The position numbers and the translations under genes are program-made. Of a stretch of DNA of 62,389 nucleotides, positions 37,934 through 47,500 are shown piece by piece (position 1 is the stretch's first letter; each line of letters opens with the position of its first letter). Source of the DNA: an uncultured Saprospiraceae bacterium (GTDB lineage Bacteria; Bacteroidota; Bacteroidia; Chitinophagales; Saprospiraceae). The stretch is from contig CALLAW010000014.1 in the NCBI GenBank assembly GCA_938001865.1, positions 1 through 62,389 of the forward strand, given 5' to 3'. The notes under the pieces are model-generated. The model was not told where the DNA came from. It ran no database searches and saw only the letters and a list, made by a program, of their open reading frames with translations.

Positions 37934-38982
37934 CGATACCAGTCATATTACTCAATTGGAATGGAATAGATGATACAGTAGAATGTGTAAACTCTCTACT
38001 CTCACAAACCAATGTCACTCCTCTAATCTACATTGGTGATAATAACTCTAGACAAGAAGAAGGTCAAAAGCTCAAAGCACTCTATGCTGATAATCAGTCT
38101 ATTAGGGTTGTGTTATTTGATGAGAATCATGGCTTTGCACTTGGGTGTAACTTATTGATGACCAAGGCACTACATGATGAGCCCCATGCTGACTCAGTAG
38201 CCCTGCTCAATAATGATGCCATCGCTGAGCCCGATTGGTTGAGTCAGCTCTACGCTACGATGGTAAGCACCGAATCAGGGATGGTCGGATCGAAGCTTAT
38301 CTCATATCAAGATCGGACCAAGCTCGACAATGTGGGTCATAGAATGCTCTCATCTGGAGAGGTTATCCCCATCGGGAATGGAGAGGACGCTAGTGGCTAT
38401 ACTACCATGCACCAAAACTTTGGGTGCTGTGCTGGAGCAGTACTTTATAGCAGGCGGATGCTGGAGGACATTGGGATGTTTGATACATACTTCCATACCG
38501 GATACGAAGATGCTGAGATTGGAATCAGAGCAATCGTTGCAGGATATACAAGTACATACTCTCCTGATGCAATTGTGTATCACAAGGTCAGCCAATCAGT
38601 ATCTAAGATATTTGATATCAACTACTTAACTACGATACAGAAGTCGATCTACTATAGTTATTTGAAGGATACGCCGAGGAGTTTGATGATGTTAACTTTA
38701 CCTGGAGTGATAGCTAAGATTACAGCCATGACGGTATTGAACGTAGTCACCAGTAAAAGACATCGTAATCACATCCATTGGAATGCTCTACGACAAGTGT
38801 GGAATGATCGTAAGTTGATCTTGGAAAAACGAAGAATGTTTTTCAAAAAAATAGAACCAATCTCGAGCTTAAAAATTAGAAGTAAGCAGAATAACTGGGT
38901 GACGTTTGATGCTCTAAGATTCGTCAGGTTTTATATCAGAGGTGAGAAGTCTGAGTTAGATAAGGCAAGGACGAGTGAGTAA
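37924..38982 (+). CDS. Glycosyltransferase family 2, rhamnosyltransferase-like
   Basis: Inverting GT-A enzyme of 352 residues. VILLNWNGIDDTVECVNSLL (about 7-26), GDNNS, and the DXD-equivalent LLNNDA (about 96-101) are typical of the WbbL-type branch; a later GYEDAEIGIRA block (about 198-208) holds the catalytic base. A hydrophobic segment near 255-275 suggests membrane association. Last gene of the plus-strand transferase operon. It ends exactly where the convergent GT2 gene at 38983 ends, with no base between. Confidence 0.9.
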   Translation: MALTIPVILLNWNGIDDTVECVNSLLSQTNVTPLIYIGDNNSRQEEGQKLKALYADNQSIRVVLFDENHGFALGCNLLMTKALHDEPHADSVALLNNDAIAEPDWLSQLYATMVSTESGMVGSKLISYQDRTKLDNVGHRMLSSGEVIPIGNGEDASGYTTMHQNFGCCAGAVLYSRRMLEDIGMFDTYFHTGYEDAEIGIRAIVAGYTSTYSPDAIVYHKVSQSVSKIFDINYLTTIQKSIYYSYLKDTPRSLMMLTLPGVIAKITAMTVLNVVTSKRHRNHIHWNALRQVWNDRKLILEKRRMFFKKIEPISSLKIRSKQNNWVTFDALRFVRFYIRGEKSELDKARTSE

Positions 38983-39666
38983 CTAGAATGGCTTGAGCAA
39001 TCGAGCTACCATATTGAATCCTGAGATCAAGTTTTGACCTTTCTGCATTGTATCCTTAGTGTAAGTTACATTGACGGGGATCTCTTTGATTGATGCTTTA
39101 GCAATTTTAGCTTGTTTTATGATTTCGATACAAAACTCAAACCCATTGTGTTTTATTTCAAGGAATTGGCAGAACTTCCTAGAGAGTGCTTTGATTCCAC
39201 TTTGTGAGTCAGTTAAGTAGACTCCAGTGATGAAGTAGCTCACTAAGTTGCCGATCTTATTGTAGAATATTCTACTCTTTGGGATATCATTTTGCTTCAA
39301 GAATCGACTGCCGAGTACCATATCATAGTCAGAGTGAAACATCTCATCCACGAGACGATAGATATCGGCGGTATCATGCTGATTGTCAGCATCAATGGTC
39401 ACTATCATCTCTGCTCCTTGGCTGAGGGCATAGCAGATACCTGTGTAGGTACTTGCTCCTGGCCCGAGATTGATCCAGTGCTTGAGTACAGTGACATCAG
39501 CAAATGATGCTGCAATACTTCCCGTCTTGTCGCTACTCCCATCATCAATTACTATAATATTGGTAAATCCTTCGTCTAGAGTCTTACTAATCACTTGCGT
39601 GATACGAGTTGACTCATCCTTGGCAGGGATGATTACGAAGGTTTTGTTTTTGATGAGTTCTGACAC
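38983..39666 (-). CDS. Glycosyltransferase family 2, polyprenyl-phosphate sugar transferase type
   Basis: 227 residues, like dolichol-phosphate mannose synthase. VIIPAKDESTRI (about 12-23), IDDGSSDKT (about 40-48) and the DXD motif IDADNQHD (about 94-101), then LGSRFL. No C-terminal membrane domain is present, so a partner such as DUF2304 (35331) may anchor it. It probably loads a sugar on undecaprenyl phosphate for a membrane GT-C transferase; the two membrane proteins upstream (41067 and 39676) are the obvious candidates. Confidence 0.9.
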   Translation of the reverse strand: MSELIKNKTFVIIPAKDESTRITQVISKTLDEGFTNIIVIDDGSSDKTGSIAASFADVTVLKHWINLGPGASTYTGICYALSQGAEMIVTIDADNQHDTADIYRLVDEMFHSDYDMVLGSRFLKQNDIPKSRIFYNKIGNLVSYFITGVYLTDSQSGIKALSRKFCQFLEIKHNGFEFCIEIIKQAKIAKASIKEIPVNVTYTKDTMQKGQNLISGFNMVARLLKPF

Positions 39667-39675
39667 TGTATAGTT

Positions 39676-41061
39676 TTACAGGATTTCATAGATCGCAAAT
39701 GTACCATTGTTGATGACATTATCTCCAAACATGTCATAGTATCTCTGCTCTCCGGTTTGGTTTTTAGTTATGACTCTGTTCGTTGCTAGAAGTCTCACAT
39801 TTGGATTGTTATATACAAAATTAACAGCTTTTTGGTACTTCTTAGTTAGCGACTGTTCTGGAGTGTTGTCTAATGTAGGTGTGTTGATATCTATGATAAA
39901 ATAGCCAAAATTTGACGCTTTGAGGGCTTTGGCGATTTCACGTTTATCTTGATATACCTTAGTGAGATTGTTGAAGAATTGAAGTTGGTTGTCCATCAAG
40001 ACTCTTTGATGATTATTCTCAATGAAATAACTGAAGCTAGTACCTATTCTAAAGACAAGTTTGTCCTTATTGTTATTGATCATGTCTAATACAGCACTCG
40101 TACCTGGATAGAACATATCGATAACCACATTCTCATCGAAGTTGCCAGAGGCATATTGCATAGAGACGGGGTTGAGCATAGTTTTTCCTAAGAGTTCTGT
40201 GGGGCTTCCAGGTGTGATATTACTGATTCTACTTAGGAGTCCGATCGTAAGCCAGACTCCAGCCATCCCATAGAATGCATACTTGCCAAATCGGCTAATC
40301 CATTGACTATCACCCTCTGTAGGAATCAAGAGCAGCAGTACCACAGTACCGAGTAAGAGCCCTAAGAACCCATACCATACAATTCCTGGCGACAGGAGAA
40401 ACCAGTAGAAACAAAACAGTAAAAATATCGAGACTATGAAGATCCAAGGGACTTTAGAAGAAGCTTTACCTATAGACATCCAGAAAGTAAATATTCCAAT
40501 AAATAAGAGTAAGATAAGTGGATATGTAACTCCATCTTTAGGACCTGACACCTTACTTGCTAGAGCTCTGAATGGTTTGTAGAGTTGATTGTTGATGTTG
40601 TAATAGGTACGTATGATGCGATCATTGAGTGGTGTCTCAGAGGTGATAACATAGTGAGTAGTCCCATCCTGATTGACCTCCATCGTCCTCGCTACATTAT
40701 TGAATAGGAAGGAATTGGAAGTCGAAACTACAAACATGACAAGCATCAGTAGCGGTACTACGACCAAGATCGACCATCGATGTCTAAACTTAATCATCAC
40801 TAGGATTGGCAAAAACATTAAGAGCAAAAACCCAATGTCAAGAAATCCTGTACCTCTCTCATTATTATTCATCGTGACATCATAGGGTAGGCTGAGATAC
40901 CTGTAGATCAGAGTCTCGTAACCTACGTACCGCTGGATCTCCTCTCTCTTGGCATCACTCACTATCTCATCGCCTTGTCCGAGCAGATGTGATGATGAGA
41001 TACAGATCCCTACTAGCGAGATGATGAGTGATATCTTTATATATTGTCTGATGTACTTCAC
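39676..41061 (-). CDS. Multi-spanning membrane protein with C-terminal soluble domain
   Basis: Not assigned to a named family. 461 residues, GTG start. An N-terminal hydrophobic segment (about 10-28), then about eight further membrane segments (about 75-290) and a large soluble C-terminal part (about 300-461) ending near YDMFGDNVINNGTFAIYEIL. It lies 5 bp after the end of the membrane gene at 41067 and could be the C-terminal half of a split GT-C-like transferase (see findings). The motif YLSLPYDVTMNNNERGTGFL (about 56-75) resembles the extracytoplasmic loop and following helix of such proteins. Confidence 0.7.
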   Translation of the reverse strand: MKYIRQYIKISLIISLVGICISSSHLLGQGDEIVSDAKREEIQRYVGYETLIYRYLSLPYDVTMNNNERGTGFLDIGFLLLMFLPILVMIKFRHRWSILVVVPLLMLVMFVVSTSNSFLFNNVARTMEVNQDGTTHYVITSETPLNDRIIRTYYNINNQLYKPFRALASKVSGPKDGVTYPLILLLFIGIFTFWMSIGKASSKVPWIFIVSIFLLFCFYWFLLSPGIVWYGFLGLLLGTVVLLLLIPTEGDSQWISRFGKYAFYGMAGVWLTIGLLSRISNITPGSPTELLGKTMLNPVSMQYASGNFDENVVIDMFYPGTSAVLDMINNNKDKLVFRIGTSFSYFIENNHQRVLMDNQLQFFNNLTKVYQDKREIAKALKASNFGYFIIDINTPTLDNTPEQSLTKKYQKAVNFVYNNPNVRLLATNRVITKNQTGEQRYYDMFGDNVINNGTFAIYEIL

Positions 41062-41066
41062 TTGAG

Positions 41067-42644
41067 TTATTTGGGAGGATAGTTCTTTCTGATCAGTTGC
41101 ATATTTATTTCTGGTCCTGGCTCAGCTCCTCTTATGAGTGTATTTGGATCAAGAGAGCCAGACTCTACAAAGTTTTTGAGAAACCATGGAGACAAGGTTG
41201 CAAAGAGTACAGCGATGAAGATTGCACTCTGCTTGACAGCTGTGATAAATTTGATTCTCTGTAAAGTTGCGATCCAAAGTAACATACCTGTCCCGATGAT
41301 TAATGTAAGATACTTGACTAAGCTTATAGAGAGATGGTATTGATTCATACCACTGACGCTATCAAACTTGGCAATGAGTATTACCGCTATACTTAATAGA
41401 AACGTTGCTAAGAATCCCTTATATCTAAATGTGATGGACCACAACGCTACGAGTAGTGCAAAGAGCAAATAGAAATTAAGAGTCTTGATACTTGCTCCAT
41501 ATCCTGTGATGAACCCAAGGAGAATAAGATCCATAGGAGATGGAATCTGTTGAGTCTGAGAGTATAGATGTAATCTATCAAGCACAAAAATCAACATCCC
41601 ACACTGTACAAGCAATAAGCCTAAATCTACTTTGATCTCAATGAAGAGATGATTTTGGATCGCAGGAGTGATGATAAATAACGCTAACGCTAGATATGAT
41701 TGACTTTTACTTAAGTGGAGATAAGACCCGCAAATCTCAAATAATCCTACACAGACAAAAAAGGCTGAACTCATCGAAATCAACTGTGGCAACATGCCTT
41801 TACCAGCGGTCAAGAGATGTCCTTGAGCCATGAAGAGCTGCCATGGGTACGGTTGAAATCCCGTCACCATACCATTATTGGTGGCGATGAGTTTGGTGAT
41901 ATTCATATAGTAGTTACGACTATCAAATCCACTTGGAAACGGTATGATATCTGCCAAGAAATTGATCGAAAAGACAATCATAACCACACTCAATAGGGCC
42001 CAACCAATGGGTGAGATGACCTCCTCGACTCTGCTGTCAAGTATACTGGACTTGAACCATGACCAAAGATGCTTGTAATTGATCAATAAAGAAAACAACA
42101 AAAGGATGAGGATGACTGGGAGATAGAAGAGTTGTAGCAATGCGATCACAAATAAAAATAACGAATAGACACCCAAGCCAATAACGAGATCTAGGGTGAA
42201 TGACGCTTGCTTTGCGAGATTGACTCCTAACCGACTCCTTACCCAATGACCTAGACTATATGGTGCAATCCATATGAGCCCAAGCAGACAGAGTGATGAG
42301 ATACTCTTCCAGAGTACACTTAATATCGCGGGAAGAGATGTCAGCGCTACATATTCGTTAGAGTTAAGTGTAGCTGAGTAAGGAGTATTTACGAGATACC
42401 CAACAAGAATCAGTAGGATAAAATAGGGCAGTAGTAGGATAGGCCGCTTAATCTGTGCCGCTAATCTTGGGGATTTGAACATCAGGAATCCACTGACAAG
42501 AGTCAGACTCACAATGATAATTAAATATTGCCATTGGTCGAAGAACTTGATCCCCTGCTGGTGCAAGAGATGTTTGTTCCAATAATCCGCAAAGATAGCA
42601 ACCATCCAGATGATGGAAAAGCAAACGATATAGGCTTGTTTCAT
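41067..42644 (-). CDS. Multi-spanning membrane protein, GT-C glycosyltransferase-like
   Basis: 525 residues from the chosen start (MKQAYIVCF, ATG 42644). An in-frame ATG at 42716 would overlap the upstream lipoprotein gene and add 24 hydrophilic residues. About 12 membrane helices. The loop IPFPSGFDSRNYYMN (about 249-263) has the Asp-containing pattern of the first extracytoplasmic loop in GT-C (ArnT/GT39-like) enzymes, and the helix after it is followed by GFQPYPWQLFMAQGH. The sequence stops abruptly after a short soluble tail (LIRGAEPGPEINMQLIRK). Sugar and acceptor unknown. Confidence 0.7.
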   Translation of the reverse strand: MKQAYIVCFSIIWMVAIFADYWNKHLLHQQGIKFFDQWQYLIIIVSLTLVSGFLMFKSPRLAAQIKRPILLLPYFILLILVGYLVNTPYSATLNSNEYVALTSLPAILSVLWKSISSLCLLGLIWIAPYSLGHWVRSRLGVNLAKQASFTLDLVIGLGVYSLFLFVIALLQLFYLPVILILLLFSLLINYKHLWSWFKSSILDSRVEEVISPIGWALLSVVMIVFSINFLADIIPFPSGFDSRNYYMNITKLIATNNGMVTGFQPYPWQLFMAQGHLLTAGKGMLPQLISMSSAFFVCVGLFEICGSYLHLSKSQSYLALALFIITPAIQNHLFIEIKVDLGLLLVQCGMLIFVLDRLHLYSQTQQIPSPMDLILLGFITGYGASIKTLNFYLLFALLVALWSITFRYKGFLATFLLSIAVILIAKFDSVSGMNQYHLSISLVKYLTLIIGTGMLLWIATLQRIKFITAVKQSAIFIAVLFATLSPWFLKNFVESGSLDPNTLIRGAEPGPEINMQLIRKNYPPK

Positions 42645-42663
42645 TTTTTGGGGAGAGATTGTC

Positions 42664-43179
42664 CTATTGTTTGACGAGGTCAGCTGTACAGTTAAGAGTA
42701 ATAGGCAGTGGTTCATCCGCTGTTATTACAAAGTCTAGACTCATGTCATCAGGTGACTTGAAGATTCCATCCGAACTAAAAGTAATTACAGCAAAACCAA
42801 TATCCACCATAGAAGGGCCTGTTTCAAATGCATTACCAAACAAGGTCGCATTTTCTGGAGGAAGAGGGACGTCAAAATCTCCTTGAACTGAGACCTCCAT
42901 CGTCAGATCATTGATACTTACTTCACTTTCTGAAATAGTCAATGTAATCGAGTCGAAATCAATCCCAATCGTGCTATCACACATATTTGGTCCAGTCCAT
43001 GTCCCATAATATTTTGCTCTGATTTCATTTTCACAGTTAGTGCCGTCATAACCATCATCACAGTTACAGATTCCTTCGATACAGTCACCTGCATTGCAGT
43101 TAATGTCTTCGCATGGTTCTTTACATGATCCGAGTATGAGTAAGAGGATTGAGGCGAGTAAGAGCAGTAATTGTTTCAT
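42664..43179 (-). CDS. Lipoprotein with one EGF-like domain
   Basis: 171 residues. Signal peptide with lipobox LILGSC (Cys 19). Residues about 19-50 form an EGF-like module with six further cysteines (CEDINCNAGDC, GICNCDDGYDGTNCE). The rest is a beta-rich domain of unknown type with a conserved-looking YYGTWTGPNMCDS start. Such single-EGF lipoproteins are frequent in Saprospiria and relatives and are probably surface-exposed or periplasmic. The function is unknown. Confidence 0.8.
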   Translation of the reverse strand: MKQLLLLLASILLLILGSCKEPCEDINCNAGDCIEGICNCDDGYDGTNCENEIRAKYYGTWTGPNMCDSTIGIDFDSITLTISESEVSINDLTMEVSVQGDFDVPLPPENATLFGNAFETGPSMVDIGFAVITFSSDGIFKSPDDMSLDFVITADEPLPITLNCTADLVKQ

Positions 43180-43227
43180 TAGATTATATTTAATAATTCA
43201 TATATGTAAAGGTAATTAAATAATCGA

Positions 43228-44379
43228 TCAGTCTACCGATAAAAGTAGTCCTTTAAGATATTGACCTTCTCTATGATAGAGATCAATGGTATGGTCGGCA
43301 CTTTGACAGAGATACTTGAGTACTCTGACCTTGCGATGGCTAAGCATAGCAGCAGACCGTATAGTATGGATAAAGAGTTCCCTATCAACTACTTGACTAC
43401 AAGAGAATGTCAATATAAATCCCCCAGATTTCACTGCTGAGATTGCTTGAGCATTGAGTCGTTTGTAAGCTTGTACTGCATTGTGTTTTTTCTTTAAGCT
43501 CTTGGCAAATGCTGGAGGGTCTACGATCATGATGTCATATGCATCACTTGGACAATCTTTGAGCCATTCCATCACATCAGCACAGATTCCTTCGTGATTG
43601 TCTGCAGTCTGTTTGTTCAATGCTACATTTTGATTGCAGAGATCGATAGCGGGTTGTGAGATGTCAACTGAGATTACCTTAGTCGCTCCACCAGCGAGTG
43701 CTGATACTGTGAAGCCGCCAGTATAACTAAATAGGTTGGCAACACTTCTTCCTTTGCTCAGTTTCTTGAGAAGTTGCCTGTTATCCTTCTGATCCAAAAA
43801 GAACCCAGTCTTCTGACCATCTGTGACGTTGCAGAGCAAACTGAGGTCATTTTCAAGGATTTCTATCAGTTTATCTTCTTTTGGTTTGTCGGCCCCCTTA
43901 TTGGAGATAGAGATTGTATGATTCTCTAATCCTGTGACTTGATTCAGGGCTTCCTTAATGTTGGGGAGATGAATAATGATGCCTGGATTGTGGCCTTGGA
44001 TGACGATATGTGTATTATAGACATCGATTATCAATCCTGGAATTCCATCTCCTTCTCCAGATATTAGACGATAAGCGTTCGTCACTCCTTCGTCTAATTG
44101 GAGGAGTGATTGCTTGAGATTATATGCATGTTGACACTTAACTTGCCAGTAAGGTACATCTATGGAGACATCTGACCACTCCAAAATTCTCACAGCTATA
44201 CTGCCATGATTGTAATAGCCTGTACAGATTACACTCTCGTCTGTAGGGGAGATGAGAGTAACGATGTCCCCGTCTTTCAATGATTTAGAGGGGTTATAGA
44301 GTGCTCCAGAAAAAATCCATGGATGCCGTGATGCCAAAAACTTCTCCTTTCCTCTCTTAAGTTGTATCTGCTTATTCAT
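43228..44379 (-). CDS. rlmI: Class I SAM-dependent rRNA large-subunit methyltransferase (RlmI-like)
   Basis: 23S rRNA m5C methyltransferase family (RlmI/YccW), 383 residues. An N-terminal PUA domain (about 1-75, HPWIFSGAL) is followed by the central domain with GEGDGIPGLIIDVY (about 129-142), then the Rossmann methyltransferase with FLDQKDNR (about 194-201), NLFSYTGGFTVSA (about 215-227), DPPAFAKS (about 287-294) and the catalytic Cys in FSCSQ (about 325-329). Cytoplasmic. It is not linked in function to its neighbours. Confidence 0.93.
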   Translation of the reverse strand: MNKQIQLKRGKEKFLASRHPWIFSGALYNPSKSLKDGDIVTLISPTDESVICTGYYNHGSIAVRILEWSDVSIDVPYWQVKCQHAYNLKQSLLQLDEGVTNAYRLISGEGDGIPGLIIDVYNTHIVIQGHNPGIIIHLPNIKEALNQVTGLENHTISISNKGADKPKEDKLIEILENDLSLLCNVTDGQKTGFFLDQKDNRQLLKKLSKGRSVANLFSYTGGFTVSALAGGATKVISVDISQPAIDLCNQNVALNKQTADNHEGICADVMEWLKDCPSDAYDIMIVDPPAFAKSLKKKHNAVQAYKRLNAQAISAVKSGGFILTFSCSQVVDRELFIHTIRSAAMLSHRKVRVLKYLCQSADHTIDLYHREGQYLKGLLLSVD

Positions 44380-44510
44380 TTAAAATATTAAGTTTTTTTA
44401 TAATATGTATTATATATTACGAATTGTTTATATATATTTGTGTTACTAAGGTTTATCTATCATCCCCTAGACCCGATTTAGACCCAAGTCTCCCAAGACA
44501 GTAATACCGT

Positions 44511-44534
44511 CCTTAGCCAAACGTGGCTATAAGG
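44511..44534 (+). promoter_or_regulatory. Hairpin in the leader of the giant adhesin gene
   Basis: CCTTA-GCCA (44511-44519) pairs with TGGC-TA-TAAGG (44524-44534), with a TA bulge and loop AACG. It lies 37 bases before the ATG of the 3504-residue gene. It could be an mRNA-stability or translation element; no riboswitch class was recognised. Confidence 0.3.
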
Positions 44535-44570
44535 TAAACAAATTGTATTACTTAATATTTAAGGTTTAAA

Positions 44571-47500
44571 ATGAGAAAACTAAAACTATCCACTTTGTCG
44601 GGTTGGGTAATCGCTTTGTTCGTTTTATTTACTTCTTCCCATCTTGTATATAGTCAGTGCCCAAGTGGATCACTTGCAGGGACTGTATATCTTGATGAGA
44701 ATAAGAGTGGAATGAACGAATCAGAGCCAGGTTACCCTAATGCTGTAGTTGTAGCGTATGATGAGAATAATTCTCAAGTCGGTATGGCACTTTCTAATAG
44801 CTCAGGTGATTTTGTGATTTCAGGTCTTACCGATGGTGACATCTATAGGATCGAATTCAATGTACCTGATGATGTATCTTCTGGATACAATGCTGCCTTC
44901 GAATCTTCAGATATCCAATTTTTGGAATCTCCAACTTGCGATTTTCAATACAGTGTCTCAGATAGGTCTCTACAATGTGGAGATAATAGTGATATCGTGT
45001 TGACATGTTTTGTCAGATCAGATGGTACTAATAATCTTGATTATTCAACGATTATTGGTATTGAATATGGATTTGACGGTGCATCGACTCCAGTCCAGTA
45101 TGCAACTCAGGCAGAGACTGGTTCTGTATGGGGAGCTGCATATAGATTTAGTTCTAGCACTATCTTTACTTCAGCATTTGTCAAGCAAAATTCTGCACTT
45201 GCTTCTACTCATGATGCCATCTATAGAACTGTACCTGTAGCTGCTGGAGGATATTCTACACAAGTTTATACCACATTAAGTGCTTTGGGTCAGTCAGTTA
45301 CACCTCTTGGAGTGACTGATGCATATGATTGTGATTATGGTGATCAAGTAGGTCATCTAGGACTTGGCGGTCTAGCAATCTCAGCTGACGAAGACGACTT
45401 ATATGTGATTAATATTAGCGATAACTCCTTGGTAAAGATGTCAGCTATCTCACCATCTCCGAGTACAACAGTGAGTTACTCGATACCTGATCCAGGCTGT
45501 GATGCTAACGAGAATAGACCTTTTGCCTTGACAGAATACAATGGAAGATTCTATGTAGGTGTAACATGTACTGCAGAAAGCACACGAACATCGTCAAGAA
45601 GTGCAGCTACAGTATATGAGTTTAATCCCAATACAGAAACATTTACTGAGATATTCAGTACTACTGCAACAGATGGTTTTTGGTTAGATACTCCTAATAC
45701 GAGTAATAAGAATAGTCATTGGTTAACCGATATAGAATTCACAGATGATAATAATATGGTGTTAGCTCTTGCTGATAGGAAAGGCCATAGATTCTGCGAA
45801 GGACCAGGTGAAATACTCAACGATCAACAAGGCGATATCTTATTAGTAGCAAATGTCAATGGACAGTGGACACTAGAGAATAATGGTCAAGTCGGTGGAT
45901 ATCAAGGATCTGGTGTCAATAATGGACAAGGTCCTGGTGGCGGAGAATTCTTTGGACAAGATTTATGGTTGACTGACCCTAATTACCACGGTGAGACTTC
46001 ACTTGGTAGCATCTATGCTCTCCCGAGTACAGGGACTATTGTGTCTGCAGTATTCGATCCAATTACTGAAGCTTATAGTGGAGGATTACATAGGTATGAT
46101 ACCAACGACGGGACTCTAGTCGAAGCAGTACAGCTCTATGGTAACAATAGCGACGAGTACTTTGGTAAAGCCACAGGATTTGGTGGAATTATAGGGAAGT
46201 GTGCATATAGCGGAATCGAAATTGGAAACTTTGCGTGGTTTGATTTGAATGCAAATGGATTACAAGACCCAGAAGAAGATTCGATCGATGGTTTGCCATT
46301 ACAATTGTTGGACAGCAATGGCAATATCGTGGCTACTACTACGACTAACAGTAATGGTAATTTTGCATTTACATCTTCAGAGCACGGGTTAGATTTCTAT
46401 ACACAATATTACATTATCATTGACCCGGCACTGTACAATGCAGACGACGGCACATACCTGTTAAATGGTACTGTATATCAGCCGTCAATAACGACTCAAG
46501 TCGGCAACAATGATTCTAACTTGGTCAGTGTCCAAGCAAGCACGATCAATACTACTGGTCAAAATATCTCAAGCCCAATAACGAATGGCTCACCATTTAT
46601 ACCCGTATTCACAGGAGGTAATGGGCAGAATGACTACTCTTATGACTTAGGGTTATCGCTGGTTGAAAATTTTGATCTAGCACTTATCCTTACTTCAGAT
46701 ACTAAGATTGGAGTAGAAGGACAAGATGTCAAATACACCATAGAAATTGAAAATCAAGGAGAAATTACTGCAAATAATATCAAGGTTGTCAATTACCTCC
46801 CAACAGGGATGGAATTGAATGACCCCAATTGGACGCTTGCAGCAGATGGTATGACAGCTTATCTGTACATCAACCTTGCCAATGGGCTCCAACCAGGTGA
46901 AATGATAGAGGAGTGTATTACGCTTACTATTGTTGACCAAGGTGATGATCTAGTCAAAATAAACTACGCAGAAATTGCATATACCGAAAACATGTCAGGA
47001 GTCGACTTCTCCCCAAAAGATATCGACTCAACACCCGATGAAATCAGAACTAACGATTTCGGAGGAGAGGCCTTCTCAAATAATGACAACCGATTAGATG
47101 GATCAGGAGTAGTTGGAGACGACGAAGATGATCAAGATCCCGAGGGATTATATTTCAGTATGATTAGTATCAGTGATCCGTGTACTTGCACTGGTTTAGA
47201 TGCCAGCGGACAACCAATAATCACAGAAACAATTGTTGTATCAGGACCACCGAATCAGGAGTGGATACTTGACTTTAATAGCGGTTTTGTGAATGCTTCG
47301 GGTGTGCCGTATCCAATAGATACTCCATTTATCTTTGTAAGTACTGACCCTGAGACTAATGTTGCGACATATGAGTTGTCAGGATTTAGACTCCTTGGTC
47401 AAAACATGATCATAAGAGTAATGAATGATGACGGTGTATTCCGCTCAATCGAAGCTGCAGCGTGTCCAGTCAACCAGACGGCAATAATCCCGACATCTGG

